DNA from: Mesaphorura yosii
Lineage: Eukaryota > Arthropoda > Collembola > Poduromorpha > Tullbergiidae
Assembly: GCA_009869945.1 (NCBI GenBank)
Contig: WIXG01000319.1
Span: 25,893-89,892, forward strand
DNA length: 64,000 nucleotides
Reading direction: 5' to 3'
Part shown: positions 13,101 through 28,172 of the stretch, piece by piece
Numbering within the stretch: position 1 is the stretch's first letter
Layout: each line of letters begins with the position of its first letter
The notes under the pieces: model-generated
What the model was told of the DNA's origin: nothing
Seen by the model: the letters and a program-made list of their open reading frames with translations, nothing else
The model's database searches: none
Program-made: the position numbers and the translations under genes

Positions 13101-16100
13101 TACACGCTGCTGCTGTGCTGCCAGCAGTCAGCCCTGAGCAGCATGAAAACGTTCAATCCGTCTAAATTTATACGATCCACAATTTACAAATAAGAGCATA
13201 AAATATAAACAAGAATGATCTTCGCCTTCACGTGAAATGACGCTTCACGCTTCTTCTTCAGTAGTTTACTAACCTCAATTTCAAGCACGAATCAGTGGCA
13301 TCAACAGCAGGAACGACAACCACGAGTGGCATGTCAAGAAATAAGGCAGGATTCGCAATTCACGAAACAAGAAACTAAACAATTGAAATGGAAGTTGATT
13401 TTTTGCTATTACAAGATCAAGTTTGAAACAAAGCAAAGAATGACAAAGTAGACAAAGTAAACGAACGCACTTTTTGGCGTGAAGAACTTCTGCCGTGTAG
13501 GTTTCAGTTTTTGGATGTCAACTGCTTCTGCTTCCTAGATCAGCTCAGACTCGATTCGATTGTGATTGAGACAATTAAAGGGCGAGTTTAATCGCGAGCT
13601 TGATTTGAATTGAACTTGATTTACTGATCCACAAAAAGCTGGTTGAACTGAAACAATGAACAATGCGAATGCAAGTGCACAAGGCAGGCAGCAGGTTAAG
13701 TAAGAACACGAAGTGGTGACACGCTGGTACAAAGGTGACACTATTACGCTGACAATTACACGCCTGGCCGCGTGAGTGTGAACGCATGATCTTGTAACGA
13801 GGTTGCGTCTTACGTGGCACTGGCACGTCGACGAGCTTGGCTCCATTGTTCTGCAATATTGAGGTGAAGCGAGCAGTGCAAATAAAGAGCCAATTAATTA
13901 AACTAAGAATAGAGTCTCAGCCCTTTTAATTAATGGCACACATCGACTGCAGAATGAAATTGAATCTTCTTTCAGAATCAATTCAATGACAGGCGTCTGC
14001 TAGTTCGCTTGTCTGAACATTAATTAATCTCTGATTGGCCATTGAATATCTTACAATGGCCTTCACCCCAGCGTCGAGACGAGACGAGACAGGTACAGAA
14101 AGAGAGTTTGACTACACTGCTCTGCCGTGGTGTGCAATTTGTCTATTTGTCTTCGAACATTCGTTTGCGCCTTGACAAGACAAACACCGGTGAACTCAGC
14201 TTTAAATAAACAACAACACAAATACGCATACCAAGATCTTAATTCAGTAACTTGAAACGACAGGCCGTTAAATGATGCCGAACTCACCTAACATTTTACC
14301 TTCCGTCAGCCAAGCGCATTGCACACTTTTATTACAACACAATAAACGGAATTGATGTTTCTGTGTCTCTGTGTCGTCGTCTCAGCTCTCAACTCTGCTG
14401 CTCACTGCTCATCAACATTGTTTATACCCAAATGCGGTATCAAAACAGCAGCAGTGTCAGCATTCAGGTTCTTGTGCAAAATCTTGGCAGGTTTACGTAC
14501 TCAGCCACTGTGCTGAACCCTCCTTGCGATTCAGCTTCTTGCCATCTCATTAGATGAGATTCCCCAGATTGTCGATTGTCAATTTTTTGCATTGTGCAGC
14601 CCTCTGAATACTGCATACGCGTTTGATATGCATTGATGTCCTCAAATGATAACATTCACTGCAAAAACGAAACTCGTTGGATTCATTTCAGGCAGGACCG
14701 AAATTGAAACTGCCAAAATCGTGTCACTGTTGTAAACCAAACTTGAATGACCTGAATGGTTGAATTGAGGATTGAATTCGGACTAAAAACAGAAAATCAT
14801 TTGAACGTTCAACTTTATGGTCAAAACGATCATTTACGCGGTGCTATTGCCCATTGCATTGCCCGTAATTGAACACTGCACTTTCGCTCTTTTATTTTAT
14901 TCGCACATCGTTGGCAGCCGCATCGCGGTTGCGAGTTGCGAATCGCGATTTATTTAAATCGCAGTTGAGTGTGATTATCGATGTTTTTATTACGGCTTTC
15001 ATAAACATGAAAATTTATTTTGTACATTAGCACTTAATGACTCGAGCGGTTAATCCCACAAACCAGAGTTCCACATTTCGCTTCGCGTGCGCGCGTGGTA
15101 ATTTATGGGCGAGGAACACCGCGAACAAATTCGGTTGGCTAATTGCTGACTTTGGAATGGAAAGTTGTATGAACATGAAACTCATGTCCTAAGCTTACTC
15201 GTTATTTGCATAATTGCATAGTTTACACTTTCGGCCGGTCAAAATAAATGAGTGAAGTGGATTTCCTAAGTATTGACTTAACTTTTCGAGTTGCAGTTTT
15301 GTGCGAGTCCATGATTGAGAGCATCAAGGAACGAATGAATGGATGAATGAATAGCATGTGAGGACAGGCTCGTAACCCACAAATACAAATATGCGAGTGT
15401 ATTATTTGTAGAGGCAGTGCTCACTGTGTTCAATTATTGTCCGACTCGATCACACTTCCCCATTGAAGCGTGACGCACAAGCAACTGGCGACCGACACCA
15501 ATTGACGCTAATGAAATAAAACAAGGGGCTAAATAGAACTTCACCGTGTGACGAGAACGACTACTTCACCGAGAAATTAAAAAGAATGCAGAAATCGAAG
15601 CTGCCCTGCTCGAAAATACGTGAGTACGTGCTCGTATTTCAGAAATTTTAAATTCTCGTTAAGTCTCATGCAATGCAAAACTGTACCAGTGAACCATAAT
15701 TTGTCATATTTTCCACCATTGCAATGTGAATCAGCTTTTCCTGCTCTACTTATTCAATGCACATGCTAGGATGTTGGCGTGGCGTGTCAAACGAAATTGG
15801 ATTTTAAGTTCTTGTTACTGCAAGTTACAAATTACAAATTGCGAACCTTAAATTGCATACTACGTGTTTCGCCTTTCGTGGATCGCGTGTGATCCACTCC
15901 TCTCGTTTCTTGATCGTCTTAGCCGTAATTAGTCATTATGAGCGTAATCGTAATCTCCATTTGTCAAACAAAAAAGGAACATGAATGCTAAACGTAAACG
16001 AGAGTCAGAATGCAGTCAAAATGCTCGCGTTTCACGACAAATATGCCCTGTCAGAGAAATTTCGCTGGTATGAGCAGAGCTCATCTGAAAGCGTGAATCG

Positions 16101-19100
16101 TGAGTCAGAACTCATGATTTGTGAGTACCGGCCGGCTCTCGAACAGTTGGGTTTATGCAAATGAAAACTGCAAACTGCAAAATTGTGGGAGTTGCAGCAG
16201 CGTTCGTAAATCATTTTCACGTGAGTTTTAGAAATTAAGGGAAGGAAGAGACTCAGTCGGCGTCGTGCAATTTATTGCATCTGCGTCAGATTCGCTGTTC
16301 ATGTGTTGCAGACTGTGACCTAGAAATGGTGATGGCTGGCAGAATTCATACTTCCTCTTCGCATTCTGGCATTATTGCCAGGCGATTCTTTCCCACCTCC
16401 ACAGTGCTCCGTACTCTGTACTCAGACAGTCTTAACCATAATTCATAACACAAGAACTCCGTATAATCTCTCAAGGCACAACGATAAAAATCTGCGAGAT
16501 TTGTTGCATTTCATCGCATAAGAGAAAATCGTGTAATTGTATCATAATTCGAGAGGAGCAGAATTTTCATCGCACGTACACGTATTTCACGTACTTAATT
16601 GAGGCACAAATGAATTTTTGAGCGATTGCTCGATTATTCTTTGGGATTATTGTGCCAGCTGCCAAGATGTTTACTACTACCAGCGACTACGGCGAGTGAT
16701 GTTCATGTACAAAATGTAATTAAAGGAATGATAAATGAACATTTCTTTCTCGAGAAGTGTTGATACCTCGTAATTGGAAAGCGTTCACACTTCAAGACAA
16801 CAATACAGAAACTTTTATTCTTGGTGATGTGCACGGATTGAATTACAGTTTAAACATAAATACAATACGCATCATTTCCTATTTGTTTGCAAGATTTTCA
16901 ACCATCAATGAGGTTATGAATTGAAAAATCAAAATCTCGTTTTCCGTTGTCCGACTGAGGCGATTTGTTCGAATTTCAAAGACTCGTTTAAAATGGGCCA
17001 GTATTGCATCCAGTTTTTTCTTCCACCAACAACTTTTGCCTTCTGTCGTGTGGATTAATTGATAAATGCAAATTTTAATGGGTCCCAGTATAAACTGGGC
17101 TCAGAGTATTAATTTATGAGCTTTTGTTGATTAAAATCTACACAGAATTCAAAAAACTTGAAAAACATGCGCTTTTTATTGTGTTTGCCTGCGTTTCAAG
17201 TGATTTTAGTTGAAGCAACGAGTTCCTCGCCGTATTTCATTGTAAAGTCACACTCATTCAAAGGCACTTTGTTTTATGTCGACAATTTTGTTATTTTGTA
17301 TGGGCAAATTGTTTAAGACATGGCGTTTACTTTATTATTAATTCAATCTGATATTATTCTGAACATGAACCTTAAAAGTTGGTTAGCCAACCGAACCGGT
17401 GCGATTTGGCTGAGCACAGTGTACACCGCATAACACAGGCGGGGTTGAATGACAAGGCGCAAGGCGAAGGCACCAAAGTCACTTTTTGCAGTCAGCAATG
17501 TATGCAGCGACGTACGACTCTACTTAGCGTAACAAGATACTGCACGAGCTATTTGTATGAATGACATCCTTTGATATTTATATTTATGAGTTATGACTCT
17601 TGGCAGAGAGATCACAAGAGCCATTCTCATTAGCAAACGAAGGGCAAGTCGATAAAAGTTGAAAAAAAATAAAACTCAAGCTTCGAGTCCAACTAGTGTC
17701 TTGAAAACAAACCCAGCTATATTATCAAAACGAGCGGATAGTTTTTGAGGCCGCTAGCATGAAAAGAATTGCAGTTTTGGGCAAATATTCCAAATTTACC
17801 ATCACTGTTATATATTATAGTGTGATTAATGATAGACACAAGAGATCGACTTTTAGGTGGGTGACATTTCTCGCTGCTTTTCTAAAGCAGATCAACGGTA
17901 CTGCTCGAATGATTCCCAAATTTGGCCAATTCGTCTACGAAGCACAGGAAGTGATCCAACTCGTTCCGTGTAAACTAGGTGAGAAGATTTGATTTTAGGA
18001 GAACAAGCGCCAAGCAAAAACTTAAAAAGGGTGTAAAAACTTGTCGAATAATCACAATCGTCTCTATTTCAATTGTGCACCGGCGCATGCATGCACGATT
18101 TAGCAAATGACATTTAGATCAGTATTATAATTACGTAAAAGTAGTACGCGACTTGAAACAATGATTTGCAAAGTGTGTCTGCAGGTTGCTGGCAGCCGTC
18201 AGCTGTTAAGTTAGTCATACAACTGCATTGACATCATTCAAGTCAAGTGTAACAATGGGAGAAAGAACTCGTATTGGGCGACGACGGCGCGCAATTGAAA
18301 TCGACATCGAGTCTAGCCTGAACAAAGATGGTCGCGTTAAGCGTTTAGAAAATGAAACTACAAATCAAAATCAAGTTTCCGTCATTTTATCGCTTTTTAC
18401 GATGAGAACTCGAAATCTCGTCCACTAAAAGTGGATCAGAAGCTGATAGGTGACTGTGACTGACGGAATTCATCTGTTTGACGAAGTTTCCGCATAGGCC
18501 TCCGGCCAGCAGTTGACATTTGACAAATTCTTTTGTTCATGTCACTTGTGTTACGAGTTGTCAAACTGATTAAAAACAGTTGTCGTAATTGTGGTACAAT
18601 ATTTGCACATTCTTAGTAAAGGTGGAAGCAAGAATGTTATATCATGTTTAACGGGATCTCGATAGGAAAAGTACGTTGACGGAATAAATATGAATAAATT
18701 AACCATACAGTAATGAAAACCAGATGCGCACAGAAGCTGTGCCGTGTCGGTGCAGTGATTTGCCCACTTCTCACGATTTCAAATCACATCTTTGTGTTTA
18801 ATGTAATTTTAATTATTGTGCACGCATTAAAGCGAGGCACTGCGCAGCGCAGAGGCACTCAAAATATTACTACAGCCACGGTAATCTTTGTAATCAGATT
18901 ATGAATGGTCTTTAATTTCACTTTTGTAGATAAGAATCTGTACTGCAGATTGCAGATGCAAGCGTCTCGTCCTTTTGTCAAGCTTCTGTGCTCCCGTTTT
19001 CGTGCTGCCTGCTCGCATTTGGGTAATTAAACATGAAGAAGCTGCGATTATGAGACTTGTTTTGAGGATCACGGCGCGACAGATAGAGACAAAAACGAGA

Positions 19101-22100
19101 CATGTCGCTTCTTGACTTTCGCAAATGCAATTAAGGCGAGGCACTCACTCATTTGTGTTATCATCGCTCTGCTCATCGCACAGCACAGCACAAAGTGCGA
19201 AAAACTTTTCCAGCAATAAATTCTTACCGTCCACATTCGCATTCGCGAATCCCACAATAAAGATGTTTACGCCAAAAATCGCAGCGTGTGGAAAGTGCTA
19301 ATTTGGCGAAGACGTTTAGATTTATTAGCAGCAATATCAGCCCATAAATCTTGATTTTTTTCAAAAATGTGTGCTTTTGGACACTTCTAGCGCACATAAA
19401 ATTAAACTGAAGTACATGAATAAATTCATCGTGGAAATATTTCGCAGGAACAAAGTAACGATTTTCTCAGGCTGCTTAAGAATTCACTGCATTCACATTC
19501 TTTCCGTGTCTGGTCGTAATCAGTGCGAACTTGAAACTGAGGCAAAGTATTTCTGTATTCCAAGAAGCTCGTTTAACTACTACTATAAATACAAAACTTA
19601 TTATACCAGGTCATGATGCAGCAAAGTTCGGGACAATAAATTCCGCATCGAGTCAACAACACATGAAATATGATAAAGAGTCAGCTTCGCACGATTCAGG
19701 GACCTACAGTCCAATGGAACCTTAACTGTTTACAAGTCACACTGTAACATGATACACGTGTTTACCACTGCGCACTGAAGCTGCTAATATCGATACTTCT
19801 CGTGTTACGCACCGCGAATCGCAAAAACATGGACCAAACTTCCTTATTTTATTACATTGTGAGGAATCGTGCCCACATTCTTTGGCGGAAACTAGGACTT
19901 GGGCTGCCAGTAGGAACTTGACCATTTTGACTTTCGCAGATTGGTAAAGTGCGAAAAATTTCTATTTTATTGAGGCATTAAAATAAATTAATATGTAGCG
20001 TCTTCAAATTGAACTTATTCTCGCTTTCGGTAGGTTGGTCTTTCTGCAATTCTCTTTTGCAAAATTGAAATCACTCAACTTGAGAAGTCATTCGCGTTTT
20101 GCTCGCTTGATGGGGAAATTGCTTTCGAGTGCAAATGCAAAATTGCTCATTCAAGCTCGTTTGTAGCAAGTCAGACTTCAGATTCAACCACAAACACAAT
20201 ATTGCGGACCACAAACTCAAAATTTGGTACGAACTGAACCGTAAGCCTGCAATTTCTCAACAAAATTTTCAACATAATGTTCTTAATTTGATGCATCAAT
20301 AAGAATTCGATTACTTAATGATTCTGACTCAATTCAAGAATGCCAACGCCAATACGTCAAAGTGCACAATGGCCACGTCCTAAAGATAGTATGCTTAATA
20401 TAAAAGACCAAATTTTTAACGCACGCTGTGATAAATACAAAACAAAGTATTGCGATAAAGGCCGCAGTTGCATTTACGAATTGCGACTACGAATGCAATT
20501 TTGCAACTGCCGGCAGGATGCTTTTGAAATACACGAAACACGAACTCCTGAATGCAGTCGTTACTGGGCAATTGTTGTGTGCCGTGCATTTTTGGGCAAA
20601 TTTAATCTCTGAGATCTTGTGTGCTGCCGTTGCCAGTACGCATTATTGATAATCAATGCCCAGATCCTTTAAATACTTTATAGTTCGATTACAGTTCTGT
20701 ACTTTGTGGTCGATGCCTGAATCAACCAACTCCCGGAAGGCATCGATTTACTGTTTGTATTGAAGTTCATCACAACCACAAATCGTAAATCACACTCATA
20801 AATAGTTGAGCAACTGCACAATACCTCCAAATATAACTGCCCTCATGGCTGAATTTCAATTATCGAGCTGCTATCACGATCGCGTCGAAAGAAATAAACC
20901 CACAACTATTAAGAATATTCCATTGCTATTGAAGAGTAATAGAATCGAGGATCAAAGCCAAGCCATTTATTGTCAGTACTGCATTGAAGTCTTTGAAGTC
21001 ATTGTAAACGGATTTTGTTAATGAGATTTTAGTGTGACCACCTTTTTGCTGCACTCAAGTACGTGCTTCGCTCCTGCTTCACGAAATTACGGGCACCCAT
21101 CGCCATGATTTCCAAAGAATGGAATGAATTGGTTATAGCGGATAGTACAGTTATGAAAAGCGTACGCAGTTCATCACTCCATTTGGGCAGGCGTGCGTGC
21201 ACGAGTGCAGACACGGAGCACGGTTATAGTAATAATCGTACGATGACTAGTCGCAATGAAATGGTCTCAGTCCTCAGCCATCAGCCTGTCCGTTACTGCG
21301 AGATTAGATTGAATGCTCAGGTAATTTATGAGTCTGTAACTTGTAGAAAGGGAAATTTGACTATTTTCGTGTGGTGCAATGCGAGTACGATTCAAGGCTT
21401 CAAGGTTAAGAAATTTCCACAAAAGAATTTGAATGTACAGTTACTCACAGTGCAGTGGCAGTGGTAATGGTAAATGTGGTTGGACTGCTGCTCCTGGCGA
21501 AAAAAATGATCTCGATTAATTTCCGTAGGATTTGAACTCATTAAAAATGCAGTGCCATACAGCCCTACTGCAGCACGTGAGATGCGAAAATAAAAACAGT
21601 TGAAAGCAGACACGCACATAATCTCAGGTTACAATCAAGTCAGTCAGTTATTAGCCCGTATAATAATGGAGCCTTAATTAACTTGTTAAATTCAAATTCA
21701 TTTTATCTTTATCGCTCGGCCAGCCAAAAGTACTGTAATTTGAGTGGGCAATTTTTGTTGACTCAGCTCGCGTGTGACTGCGGCTGCTACCCAAAAGCCG
21801 TCACATTCGACAGTCTGCACCATTTGCGCGTGTGCGTGTAACTTTGATTAATCGCTTCATTACGCCGATGAATTGCAAACAAGATAAGAATCGTGTTTCT
21901 TATTTTGGAGACTGGCTCCTTAAACACAAAATTATGTCATAGGGCATGGACCGCACTGCATGCCGTATAGGAAATAGTCTCTCTTGTTCAAGAATGTACA
22001 AATTATCAACCAACGCCATATTAATATTCTTGTGTTTGATAATTACGCGAATTTATGCAATACTTTCACCTTTTCTTTTGGACAAGAGGTCCTTAAGCGG

Positions 22101-22109
22101 CCTGCCGCG

Positions 22110-22133
22110 ACGTTGACGTTGAAGTGTCAACGT
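22110..22133. repeat. Short inverted/direct repeat
   Basis: ACGTTGAC occurs, then again in part as ACGTTGA, followed by GTCAACGT. This allows an 8-bp stem with an 8-base loop, or a 7-bp stem with a 4-base loop (AGTG). Function unknown; it may be chance. Confidence 0.4.
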
Positions 22134-23136
22134 AGGTTGATTACATGTAACCTCGGTTCGCATTCACACGAGAAGTGTGTAACTTCAACTGACTATTCAG
22201 CCCACCTCATGTATGTTGCGTACAAGTATAAATATAGAAATTAATCTCATAAATAATGCATCAGTGTAAATAATAATTATTAGAATTAGAGTCTGAGATC
22301 CAAAATCAATCGTCATTTCGTATGTAACAAAAGTTCGCTATCATCTGGTAACTTGACAAATGACATTGACGACAATCATATCGGTATCGGTAATGGATTG
22401 CGCCCAACGTAACTAAAAGTGCTCTAATGAATATTGAGTACTCGCATCTGCTTCTGTACGAGTTCACTGAATGATTACGCGCCCATTAAGCGGTCATTCA
22501 GCGTTTCGTGCTTGTGTTTCTGCATTTGGCAGACATCAGCGTAAAATCTGAAGTGCACTTCCTTCTCAAAATCCGCAATCTAAGTTTGCCATCCTATATT
22601 CGCTCATGATCTTAACGACGATTTTAGTTGCATTGTATTATGCTTTGTCCTTTCTCTGTCGCTGTTGCTCTGTCGCTGTCGCTTGTGGTCATTAACACTT
22701 ATGATTAAGTTTCCTACATGGGCTGGGTGTGCGTGCCCGTCGCCTGACGCCCACCCCCACAATATTGTGTCACGTACACACTGCATATTTCAATGAATGC
22801 GGCTATTATTACGGGATGAATGAAGGACAATAGAGAGGAGATGTATAATTATTACTGAAATTTTATGACAGTCAGTGCCAAACAGGTTCTTTCTTTAATT
22901 TGGAGTTTACTAAATTGTCTCGTGCCGGACGGCGAGCTCGAGCTTTGTCGACTGCGATTTCATGCCAGATTGAGACTTGAGACTCTCAGTTGAACGGGCC
23001 CAATCGCGTTTTATGTTGAGTCAGGTTATTCGCAATTGTATCGTTTATTATTACGACCTTATTTAGAAGTAATGACCTCGTATGATGTGACATGATACCA
23101 AAATTACACACGAGTTTACAAGTTTATGCGATGCAT

Positions 23137-23158
23137 CCTGATTCTGATCAGAATCAGG
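23137..23158. repeat. Perfect 22-bp palindrome
   Basis: The left half CCTGATTCTGA is followed at once by its exact reverse complement TCAGAATCAGG, with no spacer. It lies in the gene desert, away from any exon. It could be a dimeric protein-binding site or a cruciform-forming sequence; no function can be assigned. Confidence 0.85.
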
Positions 23159-26100
23159 CTCACAAATTACGACATCAAATCTATGGCTTAGATAAGAACG
23201 CCAGCATAGACAAAGTAGGTCTATCATTCTCTTTGACAAGAATAACGTATTGCTGGACAGGCACATGCTAAGCTATCATTATCGAACTTAATATTGTACT
23301 CAGGGGATTAAAAGTATCTTTTAACTCTAAAATCAAAAATTTACAATGGCCAAAGTGAAAGTGAAACAGCACTGGCGCTACTGCAAAGGCTAATCAGTAT
23401 TTCATTGCATCCGTCAAGGATTTAAGCGTTGAATAGCAACAACGAAGTCAGTGAGGAACAGAGTCAACAATGCAAATGGTTATCTGGGCTCGTCGTTAGT
23501 TATTTTGCCTAATTTCGTTCTTGTAATATTTACTTAAGCGTAGCAAAAGCGCTTGGTGAAAAGGCCATTATTTATTTATGCTAAAATTCGCAAACGATTT
23601 ACGTGAATCACGACAAGTTAATTTTATATTAGCACACTCAAAGGCCTTCAATTTTCAATGCGTTTTGCTTCAGAGCTGACACGAATATTCACAACACTGA
23701 ACGAACGTTGACTAAGTTTCGAGAGACTCATCTTCATCGAAGGATAATCGTGAACAGATAAACATCGAGATCATCGAGCATTAAAGATTTTGTAATGCCA
23801 TCCAAATTGCCATTGTCACCACTCCATTTGGAATGGCATAATCTCTGAATTGTGGTCAGATTCGTGCATAGCATCACAATTGCTGCCTGAGAGCAACTTC
23901 CTACTGCATTTACCGTAAAAATAATAGATTACATAATTCGAATTCCACTTTTCACTACCATTGTTATTAATATGAGTTTTGACACTTACATAAATTATGT
24001 CATTCAAAACAGTGCATTTCTGTATTATTATCCCATCTCAAATCAACGCCGCTGCCGTTGCACTGCAATTATAGTGCTCCGAGTTTCGCAAAGGCAAATC
24101 CCAAGGAGCCGCGTTTGTTGTAGCCTTCGGCTCGGCAGCCAGACTCCATTGTCATCTGGGAAATGTCAACACCCAGCACGTCGCGGAGACAATGCGAACA
24201 CTAATCGCAAACGTGCTAGGTGCAAATTGCAAATCACACCAACGTACAACAATGCCCAAGTGAAATACGAAACATCACACGAAAAAGCCGGAAAAATATT
24301 ATTACAATAATGTGAATGGAAATAATAAATAAAAGAAGAGTCGGGAAGAAGAAGAAGCGACACGAACAAATACGGCGAGTATGAGTTAAAAGCCAGCCGC
24401 GCCGTGTCGTACAATTGAGCACACAGCTCGCAGATTCTCACAATGCACGGCTTTCGTGTCAATATCCTTTGAGAAAGGCGACCGATTCACAGCCACAGCC
24501 AAAGCCAACCAGTGTTATACAACTGGCAACAATGAATGCGATGATGAGTTGAAGCAGTGATTATCCACGGGTAGACTTATGTGCATGCATGTGCATGTGG
24601 ACACGGAATATTCCTTTCTGCTGGTTTCCCATAATGTGTGGAGTATGAATTGTGAAAAAACAGAACAGGTCGCTGTTGATATTTCGTACGAAAAGTCGTG
24701 TCTTCGTGAAAAGTGCATTTCCTCTGCTTCAAGCATTGCGTGTCTGATAATTTATAAAGAGGAAGACGTTGATTACTCTTAAATACCAGTTTTTATAATG
24801 GGTTATGTATTCGTATGCGTACGCGTTTTTGTATTCTACTTCTGAGCCCAGTACAATGAATTACTTCAATTCACAAATCAAATTAATGGCTTGCCTCCAC
24901 AGCCTCACCCATAAACCTTCACAATGAATTTGAGCTGTGCTATTCTTCAGCTAATCAATGGCTTCATTATAGGCAGGTTAAAAACCCGTACAGGCCAGGC
25001 GAGCGAACATGAGACAAATTCTTCTCATTCTCAACGAATCTCGACCATTAGCTTTGTTATTGTTATTATAGGAAATAAAATTTGACTTTGATTGAAAGAA
25101 TGCGCATATGCTCATAAGTGAATGGATGGATGTCACCGATTGAGAGACACTTGTGCATTATACCATTCCCATTCGCATTTCAATCGCCAATAGGACGGCT
25201 ACAATCACTACAAAATGTGTGACTGCATGGTACGGGAATGTATTGAATGCCAATAAGCGAGTCCCATCATTACGATGAGTACCAACTAGTTTGGTTGCAT
25301 TTTTGGGTAAAATCGCAAATGAATTGCATGCAAATTGACATGTTTTTAACTATATGAACGGGGCTTTCTTTATTGCACCACGGAATAACGTGGGATCGGA
25401 CCGGCAGATTTTGCACTATAAACAAATATCTCATTGCTAACGAAGGGCTTACCTTCCAAATAGTTTATTGCCTGAATTCGATGAAACGTGAGGAAATTGA
25501 TGGCTTGTTGACAATCAGGGAAACTGTCTCACAATTATACCTCTGCCTATACCAAGCACACACTTCACGTTTACAAAAATCCCGTGTCAATGCAAGCAAG
25601 GCCTTGACAAGTTCAGCTCACGGAGAAATCCAGGAATGAATGAATGTCCAGGAAAAATGTCCAAGCACTACAGACAAAACTGGTCACGAAATCTTGGATC
25701 GCGGCGACAGAACACCTTAAACGTCTTTCCTTTAAGAAAGAAGTGAATTTATGAAGTGCAATGTGCAGAATTTGTTCTGCGCTCTCCTCAGGGCAGCGGT
25801 GCGCGGTGCTCAGCCGTGTACATGTGCATTGTGGCAACAAAATTTCATCTCATTCAACCCCTTTACTTAACAGCCTTTACACTTTACTTTGCGGCCTGGC
25901 AGACAATACTGAGTCCACGAGCAGCCAGCCCACTGTGATACACAGAATCAAACGCATTTAGTGCGCATTGCAGCCTACTGTTTGCGTAGGCTTCATAAAC
26001 AAGCTCAAGCTGCAGCTCTGGGCTATGGACGCGAAATAACTGTACATTATCGTCACATTACGCGCTGGGCGTCTTGCAATTTGCAGATTGCAGGTGCAAT

Positions 26101-28166
26101 TGTCCATTGTCGTTGTGGATTGTTGTGGAGATCAATGAGCTGTAACGTGAGCTACGACCACTGACCAAATTCTGGCTAGTGCTTACAATTCTGTCTCTTC
26201 GACGAGCCTCCTCAGGCTGATGGCTGATCACCTGCGCAATTATGTGCCAGGAAATTAGGACCTACCTCAAAGCATCAAATGTCCTAATTCACAGGCACGT
26301 GTTATATAATTCAACAAATAGCGGAAATCACATCCGAACGTACACGGATTTGCACATCGGGCAGTTGAGCGGGTGAATCATCAACTTTTAAATCGTGCTC
26401 GCTATTGAACATAATTTCAGGCAAATCATCCACTTAAATGTGTCGTTGTCTTCATTGCTAATGCTGCCAGACATTAATTCAATTTAGAGAGACAGCCATT
26501 AAATGCCAATACTCACGCCAACATAGCAAGGTTCTTTTCTATTGTCATTCCTGAATTGTTGCAAAATAAATTGTCAATTACGACAACTGACAAAAGTTTT
26601 GAGCTACTAAACTGTGGCATTAGACATTCTTTCGGCAGACACTGCATTGTTGCAATTTCCACTGCATTGTCACCGTTTGCACAATTCGAAGACAATTCTG
26701 TTCCGACTTCTGGCTTCTTAATCTGCGAATAATTGTCACGCGCTGGCGCTTGGGGGAATGTCGTAGTCTGCTAAATGTGGATTTTGGTCTGGTTCCATTT
26801 GAGTTGCTTTCTCGTCTTTTTCTTTGGGCCACCGGATGTTCGTCTTTATGTGCGTATCATTTACGAGTATGACTGTCTGCCGCTGTTGACGCATTTTCTT
26901 AATTTTGTATTATCCTACATTATTGAAGTTTAGCATTATTTTTGCGTGTCGTCGCTGTCGCCAATGAAGTTAAGGAGAAATCGAAAGCGTGAGAATTGAT
27001 GCAGTTTATGTCATCAAGTGTATGTTGACAGAATAATTTCACTTCCATTTTTAGGATAATAAAATAATTTATTCTTTCATGTGGATGTTCTTGACAATAC
27101 ATAAAACAACTGCTTTACAACGAAAATTCTGATGCCGGGCTGGAGCTTCACAATATTTTCCCAATCCTTCGCCGTGAATAAGACACCTTCAAAATTAAAA
27201 ACAGTCAATTATGGTGCAGCTTGATGCACCGTATGCTTTGACTTTTCGCGTAATGACGCACATCTCCGACTTGGTCGTAATACAGGCAATGTGAAACGAA
27301 AGTAGGTCGTGCGCACAGCATCCAGTCAGATTTATGTCTTTCCTTTTTTGTAACGCAGACGAATTATGTCGCCGTCTTGACACGAAATTCGAACAGCGCA
27401 GAAAATGTTGTTTTTCCTTTGTTAATTTCCATTCGAATTTATAGCTGCCTTCCCTTGCATCCGGTTTTGTGAGGTATTCGATTTTATGAGAAAAAAATTT
27501 TCATACTTTTTATGAGTAAATTTCGAAATCTGTCCGTCAGTGCAGCCTGCAGGATACACACCGATCGCGAATTTCTTAAGTCAAACTGCGTCGTAAACCT
27601 ACCGAAGCCGATAATTAGTGAAACAAGTCCAAGGGGATGGTTAGTCATTGTATGGATGAGGTATTTGGCTGTTTGTAATGGAGGGGCGAAGAGAAGGGTT
27701 GGATGCCAAAAACAAAGGGACAGATGCATCATTGTTTTCCCAATTCGTCCACCTAAAACTTGCATTTTTAACCCGAGTTAAGTGGGGCAAGACAAGTCAA
27801 ACTCTCTACGCGATTTCTCCAGCAATTGTTAGTGCTAACCAATAGGAAAGGTCCAACGTGAGAGTGAGTTCTTCCCATACCTGATTGATGGAACCTGTTC
27901 ATTCGCAGGTGCGTGAGTAGAAGTGAAATCTTGATGCACGAGTTTCCTTTGTTATAAATAGCCGAAAGCAAAAACCTTGAATTCTAATTTGATCCACTGG
28001 AAATGATAACACGCTTTCTATTATAAAACTTGAAGTGCTTTGTTCCTTCCCGTTTCAAGCCACGTGTCATAGAAGATTTTTATATCTTTTCGATCTGAAG
28101 ATTCACAAGCATGAATTTGGCTTAGCAGAGATAAACAGGACCAAAATGAGAGCAGTAGAATATGAC

Positions 28167-28172
28167 TTTATT
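28167..28172 (-). terminator. Poly(A) signal of the TUSC3/MAGT1-like gene
   Basis: AATAAA on the minus strand about 87 bases downstream of the stop codon. Confidence 0.6.

Larger units (their letters stand above)
10154..28166. other. 18-kb gene desert
   Basis: No exon with recognisable coding similarity was found on either strand. Open frames are short and unspliced, with no family resemblance. The DNA is AT-rich with many short recurring words (TGCAATT, GCAAATTGC, GCGAATGCG). It holds a perfect 22-bp palindrome (23137-23158) and a small inverted repeat (22110-22133). It lies upstream of the PEAK-like gene and downstream of the TUSC3/MAGT1-like gene, so 5' noncoding exons and enhancers of the former are the most likely content. 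Noncoding RNA genes cannot be excluded by eye. Confidence 0.55.
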
